A stretch of DNA of 64,000 bases from Winogradskyella psychrotolerans (lineage in GTDB: Bacteria > Bacteroidota > Bacteroidia > Flavobacteriales > Flavobacteriaceae), in assembly GCF_018860565.1 (NCBI RefSeq), contig NZ_JAHKPS010000022.1, positions 485,195 to 549,194 on the forward strand, read 5' to 3'. The translations under genes were made by a program, and so were the position numbers. Within the stretch, counting starts at the first letter, position 1, and each line of letters opens with the position of its first letter. The notes under the pieces were generated by a model. That model saw only the letters and a list, made by a program, of their open reading frames with translations. It searched no databases and had not been told where the DNA came from. Below, in pieces: positions 32,346-41,493 of the stretch.

Positions 32346-35300
32346 TTAAAAATAAGCCTTTAACTGAATTGTTCCGGTATGTATTACTTTAGAAGTTTCC
32401 GATTTACGTCCAAAGTAATTCAAATTTAAGTCTAAATATTTGGTCAGCTTTTTCTGTGCTAATAAGCTCCATGTAAAGTTTTTTCCTGGTTGTAAACCTT
32501 CGAGTATTTGGTATGCAACAGGCGAATTAGAGTTGCCTTCAAATTCATTTTGAAAGAAGTTAAATTCACCTGTTAAAGCAATTTTCTGTGCGTTGTTATA
32601 GGTAAAAGATAAGCCGTAATTATTCTGTGCTAGACTTTCTAAACTTCCAATAGTGTTTTCTTTTGAGGTGTATTGGTAAAATATATCAAACTGTGCATTC
32701 TCACTAAATAAATAGCTCAATTTTGGTTTCAATTGATATGCTTCAATGGTGTAATTTCTATTGGTGAAATTCTGGCTTTTACTGTCGTCTTTCCCTGAAC
32801 TAGCCAATGTGTTTACGAGCCAATTCACATTAAATTTATGGTTAAAATTAAGCTGATGACTGTTCGTTTTATTTTGTTGTAAACCTGTAGAAAGTAAATT
32901 TCTACTCTTATTAGTTAAAAATGTATATGAGGTGGTGTAGTGTTGTTTTCCTCTATTAAAAAACAATACATTTCTAACACTGTAGTTTAAGGATATAAAT
33001 TCTTCAGTATCTAAATCATCTTTTAAGGCTTCAAAAGGATTTAGATTAAATGAATTCCCATTTTTAAATTTTTTACTATCTACAATAAAGGATGTTTGGT
33101 CATAAAAATGAGACCAAAATTGCTTCGATTTATTTTTTGAGACATTCCAAGATTGCGGATTAATAGTAATTGTTTGTCCAAACCTATTTTGATGTGTTTG
33201 CACAAAAACCTGATTGGGTAATAGTACTCTAATATAACTGCCTTGGTCTGTAAACTGCGCAATTTCAAATTCGTTTAATTCTTGAATGCCATTTTCGTTA
33301 TAGTCTATCCATGTGTATGCTCCTTGTCCTGCTTCTACTTCAACATAAGTAAAATCTTGTTGAGGTGATGTTCCTGAATTGGTTTCAAAACTGGTATTTA
33401 AAACCACAAGGTTGTTAAATAATTTTTGATTATAATTTAAGCGACTATTTAAACTTTGCTCATCCTTTATACTATTATCTTCGGATTTTAAATCTCTATA
33501 ATTGACAAACAACTGAAGCGTTGTGTTTTTGTTCTGAATTAATCGCGATTTTAAATAATAGGTATTAGAACTGTTTACACGTTCTAAATTATTAGTTCTT
33601 AAACTATCATTAAATCGTTTAATATATCCAACTTCTGCAAAAACCTTGGTGCTGTCTCCTATGCCAACAAAAGCTTCGTAAGCTTTAAATTTTTGACTCA
33701 AAGGTGTTAAGGAATCGGTTGCTATAACACGTTGTTCATTGTCTTCAGTAGCAAATTTTACACCAGTCCATTTGTTGTTTTTACCGTACACTACACGATT
33801 AAAAGATCTTAAAAAGGTAGAGCGATTAATGGTGCTTTCATTATTTAAAATACTAGAGTTTGAAAAAATAGTAAAATCTCCTAACTTCAAATTAGTTGTG
33901 ATTTGATGTCGGTTGCCATTGAAGTTTTCTGAGTAATTTAGGTGTTCAAAGTTGTAAGTAGCTGTGCCTTTTTTTAAATGGGATAATTTAAGACCTGTTG
34001 TAAATAACAGTTGGTTACCGAAGTTAAAATTTCCTTGGTCGGTTTCTGAAGTGTCTAAGTTCCAATCTCTATTAAATTCAGCCCTGTACAAACGTTGAAT
34101 AGTTCTAAAATCTTTTTGAATAAAATCGGCGTCAATTAAAGCTGATAAATTCCAAAGGCTATCCGTTTTAATGATTTTTTGTTTTAAGGTAAGTTTTCCA
34201 GCAAAACCGTCATTATCGCTATCATCCAATTTTGAAAATAAATTTTTATCGGCTTTACTTCCTGCTAATTCAAAAAAGATATCTGTTTTTTCACTGGGTT
34301 GGTATTGCCCATTAACAACCGCAATTTGCAAACGCTCAGGAGCAATAAGCTTAACAATGGGTTCGTAATTTCCTTGAGGAACACCAGCAATTGGAGCTAC
34401 GTATTCAAAAATATTGTTAATGGCATTAGAATTACTCAAGATATAATTACCTTGATTTGTGCCAACTAAAGTAAAACGCACACTAAATAATTCGTCTTCA
34501 GGATTATTAGAAAACACAAAAATTTCTTCAGACCCAAGTAATTCTTTTCGGTATAAAATACGATTTTCAGAAAACGAAGTTGGTGTTGCAGAAGACGCTG
34601 TCATTAACTCTTGGTTGTCGCCAGCATCTGCTAAAATTTGAGTTTGTTCTGTAGATAAATTTTGTTGTAAAGGTTGGTTTTTAGCATCGCTTTCAGAATA
34701 TACAGAGACATTTAGGTTTAGTTTTTCGGTCTTAAAATTTCCACCTCCAAAGATGGTAAAACGCGAATAGTTCCGTTCACTAAATTGATAATCTACTGTA
34801 ATACGCATTTCGGAAGTGATGGGAAATGTAGAATTAAAGATAATCTCGCCAGCATTATAATCAATAATATAATCGTTGTTTTCTCCACGTTCTAAAGGTA
34901 GTCCGTTAACGTAAACTGTTTCGCTTCCAGATACAATGAGTACATACAGTTCATTATTAGAACCACGTAGTTTGTATGGACCTTGGTTGCCTTCTTGTGC
35001 TGTAAATTGCGTGGTCGTAAATTGGCCTCTTACTAAAGCTCCAGATGCAAAAACAGATGTTTTATCACTTAAATTAGCACTCACTAAAAGTCCTTGTACA
35101 CGTTTAGAAAAATTAGCAAAATAACTCGTTGTGTTTTCCAAATCGATGTCTCCAGCGCGAATGTTCCAATCGTTGCTAAATAATTCAATAAAAACTTGGT
35201 CAAATTCATCTAGTCGTTGTGAATAACCGCTTTCTTGCAGTGGAATATTAGCATCTTGAATAGAGGCTCTTAATGAGACCTTATCACTCAGTTTTCCTGA

Positions 35301-35786
35301 AATTTGTAAATCGAGTTCACTATTTAATACGGAATTTTGATTGTTGCCAATGGTAACACCTCTAGAAATACTTCCCGAAGTTGTTAAACCGTCAAAAGGA
35401 GTAAAGGTGTCTTTTGAAGTGGTGTTTTGTAAGGTATAAAGTTGTTGATATTGTGACGAGCGTTCTACAATAACAGCATCGTCCAATTGCCTGTAAACCT
35501 TAGTCAAAAATTTAGGATAACGTAAATAATCTATTTGAATGGTGTCAAGTTCACTAGGCTGTTTAAAACGTAAGATGGCTTTAGCAAAATCTACAGTATA
35601 TAGTGTAGAGTCTATAATTTTATTGTCTTTGGTCTTTACAAGAAAACGCGATGGATTAATACTTACAGAATCAATATGAATAATATCTTTAACGGCTACT
35701 TTTTTTTGTCTAAAATTACGGTCCTGTTCTTGAGAAAAGCCCCAAAAAGCAGTTAGAAATAATAGAAAAAGTAACGAATGTTTCAT
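32346..35786 (-). CDS. Very large outer-membrane beta-barrel protein, function unknown
   Basis: An 1146-residue protein with a signal peptide (residues 1-18, ending WGFSQ). The N-terminal 130 residues form a periplasmic beta domain, followed by SGSISRGVTIGNNQNSVLNSELDLQISGKLSDKVSLRASIQD (about 137-178), and then alternating amphipathic strands up to a terminal Phe (KAYF), the mark of outer-membrane barrels. YVNGLPLERGENNDYIIDYNAGEIIF (about 291-316) looks like a small embedded Ig-like fold. It is not a TonB receptor (no plug). I do not recognise a characterised family. It is not clearly co-transcribed with the metal genes, since 60 bases and a palindrome separate them. Confidence 0.85.
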   Translation of the reverse strand: MKHSLLFLLFLTAFWGFSQEQDRNFRQKKVAVKDIIHIDSVSINPSRFLVKTKDNKIIDSTLYTVDFAKAILRFKQPSELDTIQIDYLRYPKFLTKVYRQLDDAVIVERSSQYQQLYTLQNTTSKDTFTPFDGLTTSGSISRGVTIGNNQNSVLNSELDLQISGKLSDKVSLRASIQDANIPLQESGYSQRLDEFDQVFIELFSNDWNIRAGDIDLENTTSYFANFSKRVQGLLVSANLSDKTSVFASGALVRGQFTTTQFTAQEGNQGPYKLRGSNNELYVLIVSGSETVYVNGLPLERGENNDYIIDYNAGEIIFNSTFPITSEMRITVDYQFSERNYSRFTIFGGGNFKTEKLNLNVSVYSESDAKNQPLQQNLSTEQTQILADAGDNQELMTASSATPTSFSENRILYRKELLGSEEIFVFSNNPEDELFSVRFTLVGTNQGNYILSNSNAINNIFEYVAPIAGVPQGNYEPIVKLIAPERLQIAVVNGQYQPSEKTDIFFELAGSKADKNLFSKLDDSDNDGFAGKLTLKQKIIKTDSLWNLSALIDADFIQKDFRTIQRLYRAEFNRDWNLDTSETDQGNFNFGNQLLFTTGLKLSHLKKGTATYNFEHLNYSENFNGNRHQITTNLKLGDFTIFSNSSILNNESTINRSTFLRSFNRVVYGKNNKWTGVKFATEDNEQRVIATDSLTPLSQKFKAYEAFVGIGDSTKVFAEVGYIKRFNDSLRTNNLERVNSSNTYYLKSRLIQNKNTTLQLFVNYRDLKSEDNSIKDEQSLNSRLNYNQKLFNNLVVLNTSFETNSGTSPQQDFTYVEVEAGQGAYTWIDYNENGIQELNEFEIAQFTDQGSYIRVLLPNQVFVQTHQNRFGQTITINPQSWNVSKNKSKQFWSHFYDQTSFIVDSKKFKNGNSFNLNPFEALKDDLDTEEFISLNYSVRNVLFFNRGKQHYTTSYTFLTNKSRNLLSTGLQQNKTNSHQLNFNHKFNVNWLVNTLASSGKDDSKSQNFTNRNYTIEAYQLKPKLSYLFSENAQFDIFYQYTSKENTIGSLESLAQNNYGLSFTYNNAQKIALTGEFNFFQNEFEGNSNSPVAYQILEGLQPGKNFTWSLLAQKKLTKYLDLNLNYFGRKSETSKVIHTGTIQLKAYF

Positions 35787-35988
35787 GTAGAATAATAACT
35801 GTTTTAAACTTAAAATATTTTATCGTTAAATGAAGCTTAAAATAATGGTGTAAAAGTAGCGTATTATTTAATTTAGCAGTTCATCAAAAAAATGATGATA
35901 AGGGAACAGGCATGCTTAAACTTTTTTGTTAAAAGAGAGATAAATAGCAAATCGTATGTGACCATTGGAAAACAATAAATATAAATAC

Positions 35989-36750
35989 ATGAAAATAGTT
36001 TCTTATAACGTAAATGGTATCAGGGCAGCATTAAATAAAGGTTTTATAGAATGGTTAAAAGCAACAGACCCTGATGTGGTTTGTTTACAAGAAATTAAAG
36101 CCATGGAAGAGCAATTAGACCTCAATGTGTTCACTGAAGCTGGTTACGATTATAATTATTGGTTTAGTGCTCAGAAAAAAGGGTATAGTGGAGTTGCTAT
36201 TTTATGCAAAAAAAAGCCTAATCATATTGAGTTTGGAACAGGAATAGAGTCTATGGATTTTGAAGGTAGAAATATCAGAGTCGATTACGATGAGGTTTCA
36301 ATAATGAGTATGTATTTGCCATCTGGGACTAACGACGCTAGATTGTCGCATAAGTTTGAATATATGAACCTTATTCAGGAGTATTTGAGCGCATTACAAA
36401 CTGAAAAACCAAATTTAGTGGTTTGTGGAGATTATAATATTTGTCATGAAGAAATCGATATTCATAACCCAAAAATGAAAGGAGTTTCAGGATTTTTACC
36501 AGAAGAGCGTGAGTGGTTAGGAGCATTTATAGATAGTGGGTTTATAGATAGTTTTAGATATTTACACCCTGAGCGCCAGGAATATTCATGGTGGAGCTAT
36601 AGAGCAAATTCTAGAGCAAATAACAAAGGTTGGAGATTGGATTACGCCATGGTAAGTTCACCATTACAAGAAAAAATAAAACGCAGCGTTATATTAACGG
36701 AAGCGGTTCATAGTGATCATTGCCCGATTATGCTTGAATTAGATATATAA
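35989..36750 (+). CDS. xth: Exodeoxyribonuclease III
   Basis: A 253-residue Mg-dependent AP endonuclease and 3'-5' exonuclease for base-excision repair. I start it at the ATG at 35989 (MKIVSYNVNGIRAAL), the family start, rather than at a TTG at 35965. Catalytic motifs are present: CLQEIK (about 34-39), GDYNICHEEIDIHNP (about 147-161) and SDHCPI at the C-terminus. The length is normal. It may pair functionally with the Tag glycosylase at 588. Confidence 0.96.
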   Translation: MKIVSYNVNGIRAALNKGFIEWLKATDPDVVCLQEIKAMEEQLDLNVFTEAGYDYNYWFSAQKKGYSGVAILCKKKPNHIEFGTGIESMDFEGRNIRVDYDEVSIMSMYLPSGTNDARLSHKFEYMNLIQEYLSALQTEKPNLVVCGDYNICHEEIDIHNPKMKGVSGFLPEEREWLGAFIDSGFIDSFRYLHPERQEYSWWSYRANSRANNKGWRLDYAMVSSPLQEKIKRSVILTEAVHSDHCPIMLELDI

Positions 36751-36802
36751 GGTCTTAAGCAATTACAAAACGATTAATAAATATAAAAATAGCCTCAAAA
36801 TC

Positions 36803-37762
36803 ATGATTAAAAAACTTTCAATTTTAGCATTAACAATTACATTGTTTTCATCTTGTGTGTCAAAGAAGATTTACACAGATCTTGAAGATAAATACGCGAA
36901 CCTTAAAAAGGAAAATCGCAGTATGTCTGATGAATTAGAAACTTTATCTAAAGACAAAACGCAGTTAAGTAATGATTTAAGTAAACTTCAAGCAGCTTAC
37001 GATGCTGCTGTTGCCGAACGTGATAAGCTTCAAACAGATTATGCTGCAGCTAAAACAAATTTAGAAACATTAAAAGCGTCCTACCAAGCTTTAGAAGAAA
37101 ATAGTTCGGCTGCAATTGCTAAAAATTCACAGAAGAACAGAGAGCTCTTAGCACAATTAGAAGCTAAAGAGCAAGCTTTAGCAGCGGAGAATGAACGATT
37201 AAATACTTTGAAACAAGAATTAGAAAGTCGTTCGCAACGTGTTGCAGAATTAGAAAATGTTATTGCCTCAAAAGATGCTGCAATGCATAAACTAAAAGAT
37301 GCTATCTCTAAAGCCTTAACTAATTTTGAAGGTAAAGGATTAACCGTGGAGCAACGCAATGGTAAAGTCTATATTTCTATGGAAAACAAATTGTTGTTTG
37401 AATCTGGAAGTTGGTATGTTGGCGCACAAGGAAAGCAAGCGGTAAAACAATTAGGTAGTGTATTGGCTGAAAATCCTGAAATCTCAGTTTTAATTGAAGG
37501 TCATACGGATAATGTACCATATAAAGGCAATGCGCAATTGAGTGGTAACTGGGATTTGTCTGCAAAACGTGCTACAGCCATTGTAAATATTCTTAGAGAA
37601 AATGACGCTATTAATCCTGAAAACTTAACAGCAGCAGGTCGTGGAGAATTTGCGCCAATTGCCACAAATGATACTGCAGAAGGAAAAGCAAAAAATAGAA
37701 GAATTGAGGTGATTCTAACACCTAAGTTAGATGAGATTTCTAAGTTATTGAATGAGATATAA
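36803..37762 (+). CDS. OmpA-family outer-membrane lipoprotein with coiled coil
   Basis: A 319-residue lipoprotein with the lipid-attached Cys18 (TLFSSC). Residues 25-170 form a long coiled coil (LEDKYANLKKENRSMSDELETLSKDK onward). The C-terminal OmpA-like domain spans about 185-305 with EGHTDNVPYKGN and LSAKRATAIVNIL, the peptidoglycan-binding motif. It would tether the outer membrane to the cell wall. The length and build match a common flavobacterial form. It is followed immediately by a palindromic repeat copy and then a terminator. Confidence 0.93.
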   Translation: MIKKLSILALTITLFSSCVSKKIYTDLEDKYANLKKENRSMSDELETLSKDKTQLSNDLSKLQAAYDAAVAERDKLQTDYAAAKTNLETLKASYQALEENSSAAIAKNSQKNRELLAQLEAKEQALAAENERLNTLKQELESRSQRVAELENVIASKDAAMHKLKDAISKALTNFEGKGLTVEQRNGKVYISMENKLLFESGSWYVGAQGKQAVKQLGSVLAENPEISVLIEGHTDNVPYKGNAQLSGNWDLSAKRATAIVNILRENDAINPENLTAAGRGEFAPIATNDTAEGKAKNRRIEVILTPKLDEISKLLNEI

Positions 37763-37764
37763 TG

Positions 37765-37791
37765 CATTCTTGCAAACGCAGAAGTCCTTAG
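37765..37791 (+). repeat. Stop-proximal palindromic repeat, copy B
   Basis: ATTCTTGCAAACGCAG followed by AAGTCCTTAGG, two bases after the OmpA stop. It aligns with copies A and D and lies in inverted orientation to copy C in the same intergenic gap. Confidence 0.5.
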
Positions 37792-37814
37792 GTTAGAAAC
37801 CTTAACAAACATTT

Positions 37815-37856
37815 AGACCTCACAAGTTGTTATTACCTGTGAGGTCTTCTTATTTT
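37815..37856 (+). terminator. Terminator of the OmpA-family gene
   Basis: AGACCTCACA / TGTGAGGTCT stem with a 13-base loop, followed by T-rich sequence, 53 bases after the OmpA stop. Confidence 0.8.
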
Positions 37857-37961
37857 TGTTTGTCATGTCTAGGTAAGTAGTATTGAACGCAAAATATCTT
37901 TTGCTTTAAGATAACTTAGGCAGTAAGTTGAAACCTAATAGAAAATTAAGTATAATTAAAT

Positions 37962-37984
37962 TGAGATTCCTGTTTTCGCAGGAG
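37962..37984 (-). repeat. Palindromic repeat, copy C (inverted), supplying a Shine-Dalgarno
   Basis: GAGATTCCTGTTTTCGCAGGAGG, the reverse orientation of copies A, B and D. Its end forms AGGAGG four bases before the ATG of the aldo/keto reductase, an unusually strong Shine-Dalgarno for this phylum. Confidence 0.55.
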
Positions 37985-37989
37985 GTGCT

Positions 37990-39027
37990 ATGAAATACAC
38001 AACACTACCAAATACGGATATAAAAGTTAGCAAAATATGCCTTGGCACCATGACTTGGGGTAATCAAAATACTCAGGACGAAGGTTTTGCTCAAATGGAT
38101 TTTGCATTAAATAAAGGAGTTAATTTTTTTGATACAGCAGAGTTGTATCCTGTTCCCGCAAGAAAGGAAACTTATGCAGAAACCGAACGTATTATAGGCA
38201 ATTGGTTTGCTAAAACAGGAAACAGAGACAAGGTTGTTTTAGCTTCAAAAATTGCTGGAACTGGAGATTATACAGCTCATATAAGAACTAACGGTTTTAG
38301 TAAAGAAGCGCTTAACGATGCGGTAAATAGTAGTTTGAAACGTTTAAAAACCGACTATATTGATTTGTATCAATTACATTGGCCAGAGCGTCAAACCAAT
38401 ACTTTTGGAGTTAGAGATTATAAGTATAATTTAAATGATAAATGGGAAGATAATTTTAATGAAATTCTTCACAATTTAGATGAGATTATAAAATCTGGAA
38501 AAATAAGGCAAGTCGGTATTTCTAATGAAAAGGCTTGGGGAACAATGCGCTATTTAGAAGAATCTAAAACGCATCACTTACCAAGAATGATTACAGTTCA
38601 AAATGCTTATTCTTTAATAAATAGAATTTTTGAAGGTGATATGGCAGAAGTTGCTCATAGAGAACATATAGGTTTATTAGCCTATTCGCCAATGGCATTT
38701 GGTGTATTATCTGGGAAGTACATAAAAGGAACAGCGACAAAAGATGCAAGACTAAATGTGTATTCACATTTTTCAAGATATAATAGTGCAAATGCTACAG
38801 AAGCTACAAAACGTTATTTAAAAATTGCAGAAGATAATAATATGTCTTTAGCACAAATGGCTTTAGCGTTCGTCAATGAAAGACCTTTTGTAACTAGTAA
38901 TATCATAGGAGCAACTAACCTTAAGCAATTAGAAGAGAATATTGATAGTATAAATATATCGTTATCTGATGAGGTCTTGAAAGCTATTAATACTGTGCAT
39001 GCAGAGATTCCTAATCCTGCACCATAA
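37990..39027 (+). CDS. NADP(H)-dependent aldo/keto reductase (Tas-type)
   Basis: A 345-residue AKR of the Tas subfamily. The N-terminus YTTLPNTDIKVSKICLGTMTWG is typical. The catalytic tetrad can be read as Asp and Tyr in FFDTAELYPVP (about 47-57), a Lys in ASKIAG (about 85) and a His in YQLHWP (about 127). It reduces small aldehydes or ketones with NADPH in the cytoplasm; the substrate is unknown. The start is supported by an AGGAGG sequence four bases upstream, which comes from a repeat. The gene is followed convergently by the Lrp-type regulator, four bases away. Confidence 0.92.
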   Translation: MKYTTLPNTDIKVSKICLGTMTWGNQNTQDEGFAQMDFALNKGVNFFDTAELYPVPARKETYAETERIIGNWFAKTGNRDKVVLASKIAGTGDYTAHIRTNGFSKEALNDAVNSSLKRLKTDYIDLYQLHWPERQTNTFGVRDYKYNLNDKWEDNFNEILHNLDEIIKSGKIRQVGISNEKAWGTMRYLEESKTHHLPRMITVQNAYSLINRIFEGDMAEVAHREHIGLLAYSPMAFGVLSGKYIKGTATKDARLNVYSHFSRYNSANATEATKRYLKIAEDNNMSLAQMALAFVNERPFVTSNIIGATNLKQLEENIDSINISLSDEVLKAINTVHAEIPNPAP

Positions 39028-39030
39028 AAT

Positions 39031-39501
39031 TTAGATTTTAATTTGTCTATTAATCTGTTCTTGTAAAGAGATAAACGTTTCTGTGCGAGACACTCCTTTT
39101 ATACTTTGTATTTCAGAATTAAGAACATGCATTAAATGCTCATTGTCTTTTGAAAGAATTTTAATAAAAATAGACCAATTCCCAGTGGTGTAATGGCATT
39201 CAATCACTTCAGGAATTTTTCGTAATTGTTTTACGGCTTCTGGGTTACTTATGGCTTTATCGAGGTAAACACCTACAAATGCCATAGTGGTATAACCTAA
39301 TGCTTTTGGGTTAATGATAAACTTAGAACCAGCTAAAAGTCCAGATTTTTCTAGTTTTTTTAAACGTTGGTGAATCGCTGCTCCCGAGATTCCGACGTTA
39401 CGAGCAATTTCTAAAATTGGTGTTCTAGCATCTTCCATTAGTGCGCGTAGTATTTTTTTATCAATACCATCGATATAAATACCATTGTCGTTAATCTTCA
39501 T
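39031..39501 (-). CDS. Lrp/AsnC family transcriptional regulator
   Basis: A 156-residue regulator. The N-terminal helix-turn-helix (LDRA-type segment IDGIDKKILRALMEDARTPILEIARNVGISGAAIHQRLKKLEKSGL) precedes a RAM ligand-binding domain (AFVGVYLDKAISNPEAV onward). I start it at the ATG at 39501. An ATG at 39567 would add 22 residues that coincide with the terminator hairpin of the upstream gene, so it is not the real start. It is downstream of the saccharopine-dehydrogenase gene on the same strand, suggesting control of lysine or other amino-acid metabolism. Its ligand is unknown. Confidence 0.92.
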   Translation of the reverse strand: MKINDNGIYIDGIDKKILRALMEDARTPILEIARNVGISGAAIHQRLKKLEKSGLLAGSKFIINPKALGYTTMAFVGVYLDKAISNPEAVKQLRKIPEVIECHYTTGNWSIFIKILSKDNEHLMHVLNSEIQSIKGVSRTETFISLQEQINRQIKI

Positions 39502-39535
39502 GAATTTAGGTTCTAATAAATTGAAAGCTAAAGAT

Positions 39536-39565
39536 AAAAAAAGCGTTTCAATTTGAAACGCTTTC
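39536..39565 (-). terminator. Terminator of the saccharopine dehydrogenase gene
   Basis: The minus strand reads GAAAGCGTTTCAA, then TTGAAACGCTTTTTTT, a near-loopless 12-pair stem with T-run. It lies 27 bases after the upstream stop and defines the start choice for the Lrp gene. Confidence 0.85.
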
Positions 39566-39591
39566 ATTGTTTAATCTATATAAATTTTTGT

Positions 39592-40956
39592 TTAAATACT
39601 TAATGGGTTGTAACCTAAATAAGGCACTTCATATTCTTTAAATACAACATCATAAGATTCTAATTCTTTTAAAATTGGAGTGTATACTTCTTTTGTAATT
39701 GGAATTTGAACTCCTGGCGTTTTAATTTTACCGTTAAGAATCGCTAAAGTAGCAATTGCTACAGGTAAACCTACGGTTTTAGCCATTGCAGTATAGGTTT
39801 GGTCTTGACCAAGAGTAACCATGGTGGCATCAATTTGGTATTTTTTACCATCGAGTTCGTATCCAAATTTATGATACATTACAATCATATCTTTATCTTG
39901 TTGACTAAGCGTCCAGCTATCCATTAAGATTTTCTGAAGAATTTGAGCAGGAGTGCCTTTGTCAAGTTCTACCATCTTTTTAGGGTTAAAAATATCGAGT
40001 TCTAAAAACTTATCCCAAACCATATCGTCTTGGTCAATTTTAAGGGCGTGTCTAAATTTAAGTTCTACAGAATCGGTTGGGCTATATGGTAAAAATGAAT
40101 TAACAAAATCGCGATAACTCATATTAATGCTGTCGTCAATAGTGTAGCTATCATCTGTCATGCCTAATTGTACAAAGGCATTCCAAGCTCTACTAAATCC
40201 AACGCGTCTAATGGTTCCACGATATAAAGTTTTAACATGGTCTAAGCCATACACTTCTTGGTATTTTAAAGAATCTCTATTGGCATAACCCTCAAAACGT
40301 CCGTAACCTTCAACATCTAAAAATTCGGTACGTCTAAACAAACGGTTATAAGGAATATACTTAAATTGGTTTTCTTGTAAAAATTTAGCAGCACCACCTT
40401 GTCCTGCAAGTACAACGTTTCTTGGGTTCCAAGTAAATTTATAGTTCCAAAGGTTATTGTCACTTTCAGGGGCAACTAGTCCACCTGTAAAAGATTCAAA
40501 TAAAATTAATTTACCACCTTTATCTCTAATACGGTCTATTACGTGCATAGCACTCATGTGGTCTACACCAGGATCTACACCAATTTCATTCATAAAAATG
40601 AGGTTATTGGCTTTGGCATCGGCATCTAAGGCTTGCATTTCTGGGCTAACATAAGAGGCTGTAACCATATTCTTCTTATAGGTAATACAGTCTTTGGCAA
40701 CTTCAATATGAAAACGTGCAGGCAGCATTGAAACGACAATATCTGCTTTTTTAACTGCAGCAACTCTAGATTCGGCATTAAAGACATCTAAATGAATAAC
40801 ATCTGTATTAGGATGCGATCCAACGAGTTTTTTAGCGTTATCTACATTGAGATCTCCAATGGTAATATGAAGCTTTTCTGATTGTGAATTGTCTAGTAAA
40901 TATTTTATAAGATAAGAACAAGATTTTCCTGCTCCAATGATTAATATGTTTCGCAT
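39592..40956 (-). CDS. Saccharopine dehydrogenase family protein
   Basis: A 454-residue NAD(P)-dependent enzyme. A Rossmann fold starts with LIIGAGKSCSYLIKYLL (4-20), and the substrate-binding domain contains NEIGVDPGVDHMSAMHVIDRI (about 123-143) and SFTGGLVAPESDNN, both matching the glutamate-forming saccharopine dehydrogenase (LYS9 / AASS C-terminal) family. It would convert saccharopine to aminoadipate semialdehyde and glutamate, in lysine breakdown. The monofunctional length fits. An Lrp regulator sits beside it, and a glutaryl-CoA-type acyl-CoA dehydrogenase lies at the window end, consistent with a lysine catabolic route, though the two are unlinked here. Confidence 0.9.
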   Translation of the reverse strand: MRNILIIGAGKSCSYLIKYLLDNSQSEKLHITIGDLNVDNAKKLVGSHPNTDVIHLDVFNAESRVAAVKKADIVVSMLPARFHIEVAKDCITYKKNMVTASYVSPEMQALDADAKANNLIFMNEIGVDPGVDHMSAMHVIDRIRDKGGKLILFESFTGGLVAPESDNNLWNYKFTWNPRNVVLAGQGGAAKFLQENQFKYIPYNRLFRRTEFLDVEGYGRFEGYANRDSLKYQEVYGLDHVKTLYRGTIRRVGFSRAWNAFVQLGMTDDSYTIDDSINMSYRDFVNSFLPYSPTDSVELKFRHALKIDQDDMVWDKFLELDIFNPKKMVELDKGTPAQILQKILMDSWTLSQQDKDMIVMYHKFGYELDGKKYQIDATMVTLGQDQTYTAMAKTVGLPVAIATLAILNGKIKTPGVQIPITKEVYTPILKELESYDVVFKEYEVPYLGYNPLSI

Positions 40957-41038
40957 AATGAGTTTATATAACTAATTTTGTATTGTACGAATGTAATAAA
41001 TACAAGAGGTATAATAAACCGAATTCACATTTTTTATT

Positions 41039-41428
41039 ATGAACAAGACATTATTAGTTACTGGATCTGTTTTAGGAATTTTAGGTATTATTTTAGGTGC
41101 TTTTGCAGCGCATGGTTTAGAAAAACTGGTAGAGCCAGATGCTATTAAATCCTTTGAAACAGGTGTGCGTTATCAACTTTACCATGCCTTCTTTCTTCTA
41201 ATTATTGGAAGCACTTCTTTTGTGAATTTAAAAATAAAAAAAGCAATTTTATATTTAGTGATTTTAGGTGTTGTTTTCTTCTCAGGATCTATTTACGGGT
41301 TGGCTACAAATGCGCTTTCAAGCTTTGATTTTAAGACGGTTGCAGTTGTAACGCCTGTAGGCGGATTACTACTAATTCTAGCTTGGGTGGTGATGTTAGT
41401 CGGTATAATTAGAAATAAGGTCGATTAA
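41039..41428 (+). CDS. DUF423 small membrane protein
   Basis: A 129-residue inner-membrane protein with four transmembrane helices. The family hallmark GAFAAHGL (residues 21-28) and YHAFFLLIIG (49-58) mark DUF423 (YgdD-like). The function of the family is not known. The gene lies between the divergent saccharopine-dehydrogenase gene and pckA, 66 bases upstream of the latter, which has its own promoter. Confidence 0.92.
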   Translation: MNKTLLVTGSVLGILGIILGAFAAHGLEKLVEPDAIKSFETGVRYQLYHAFFLLIIGSTSFVNLKIKKAILYLVILGVVFFSGSIYGLATNALSSFDFKTVAVVTPVGGLLLILAWVVMLVGIIRNKVD

Positions 41429-41462
41429 TGTAAATCATATATGCTGATTCAAAATAAAATTA

Positions 41463-41470
41463 TAGTTTTG
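41463..41470 (+). promoter_or_regulatory. Promoter -7 element of pckA
   Basis: TAGTTTTG matches TAnnTTTG and lies 23 bases before the ATG. No obvious -33 TTG is present. Confidence 0.45.
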
Positions 41471-41493
41471 CAGTACTAAACAACACAAATATT

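Noticed and set aside
39502..39567. N-terminal extension of the Lrp regulator
   Set aside because: The extra 22 codons coincide with a strong terminator hairpin, and the family start is at 39501.
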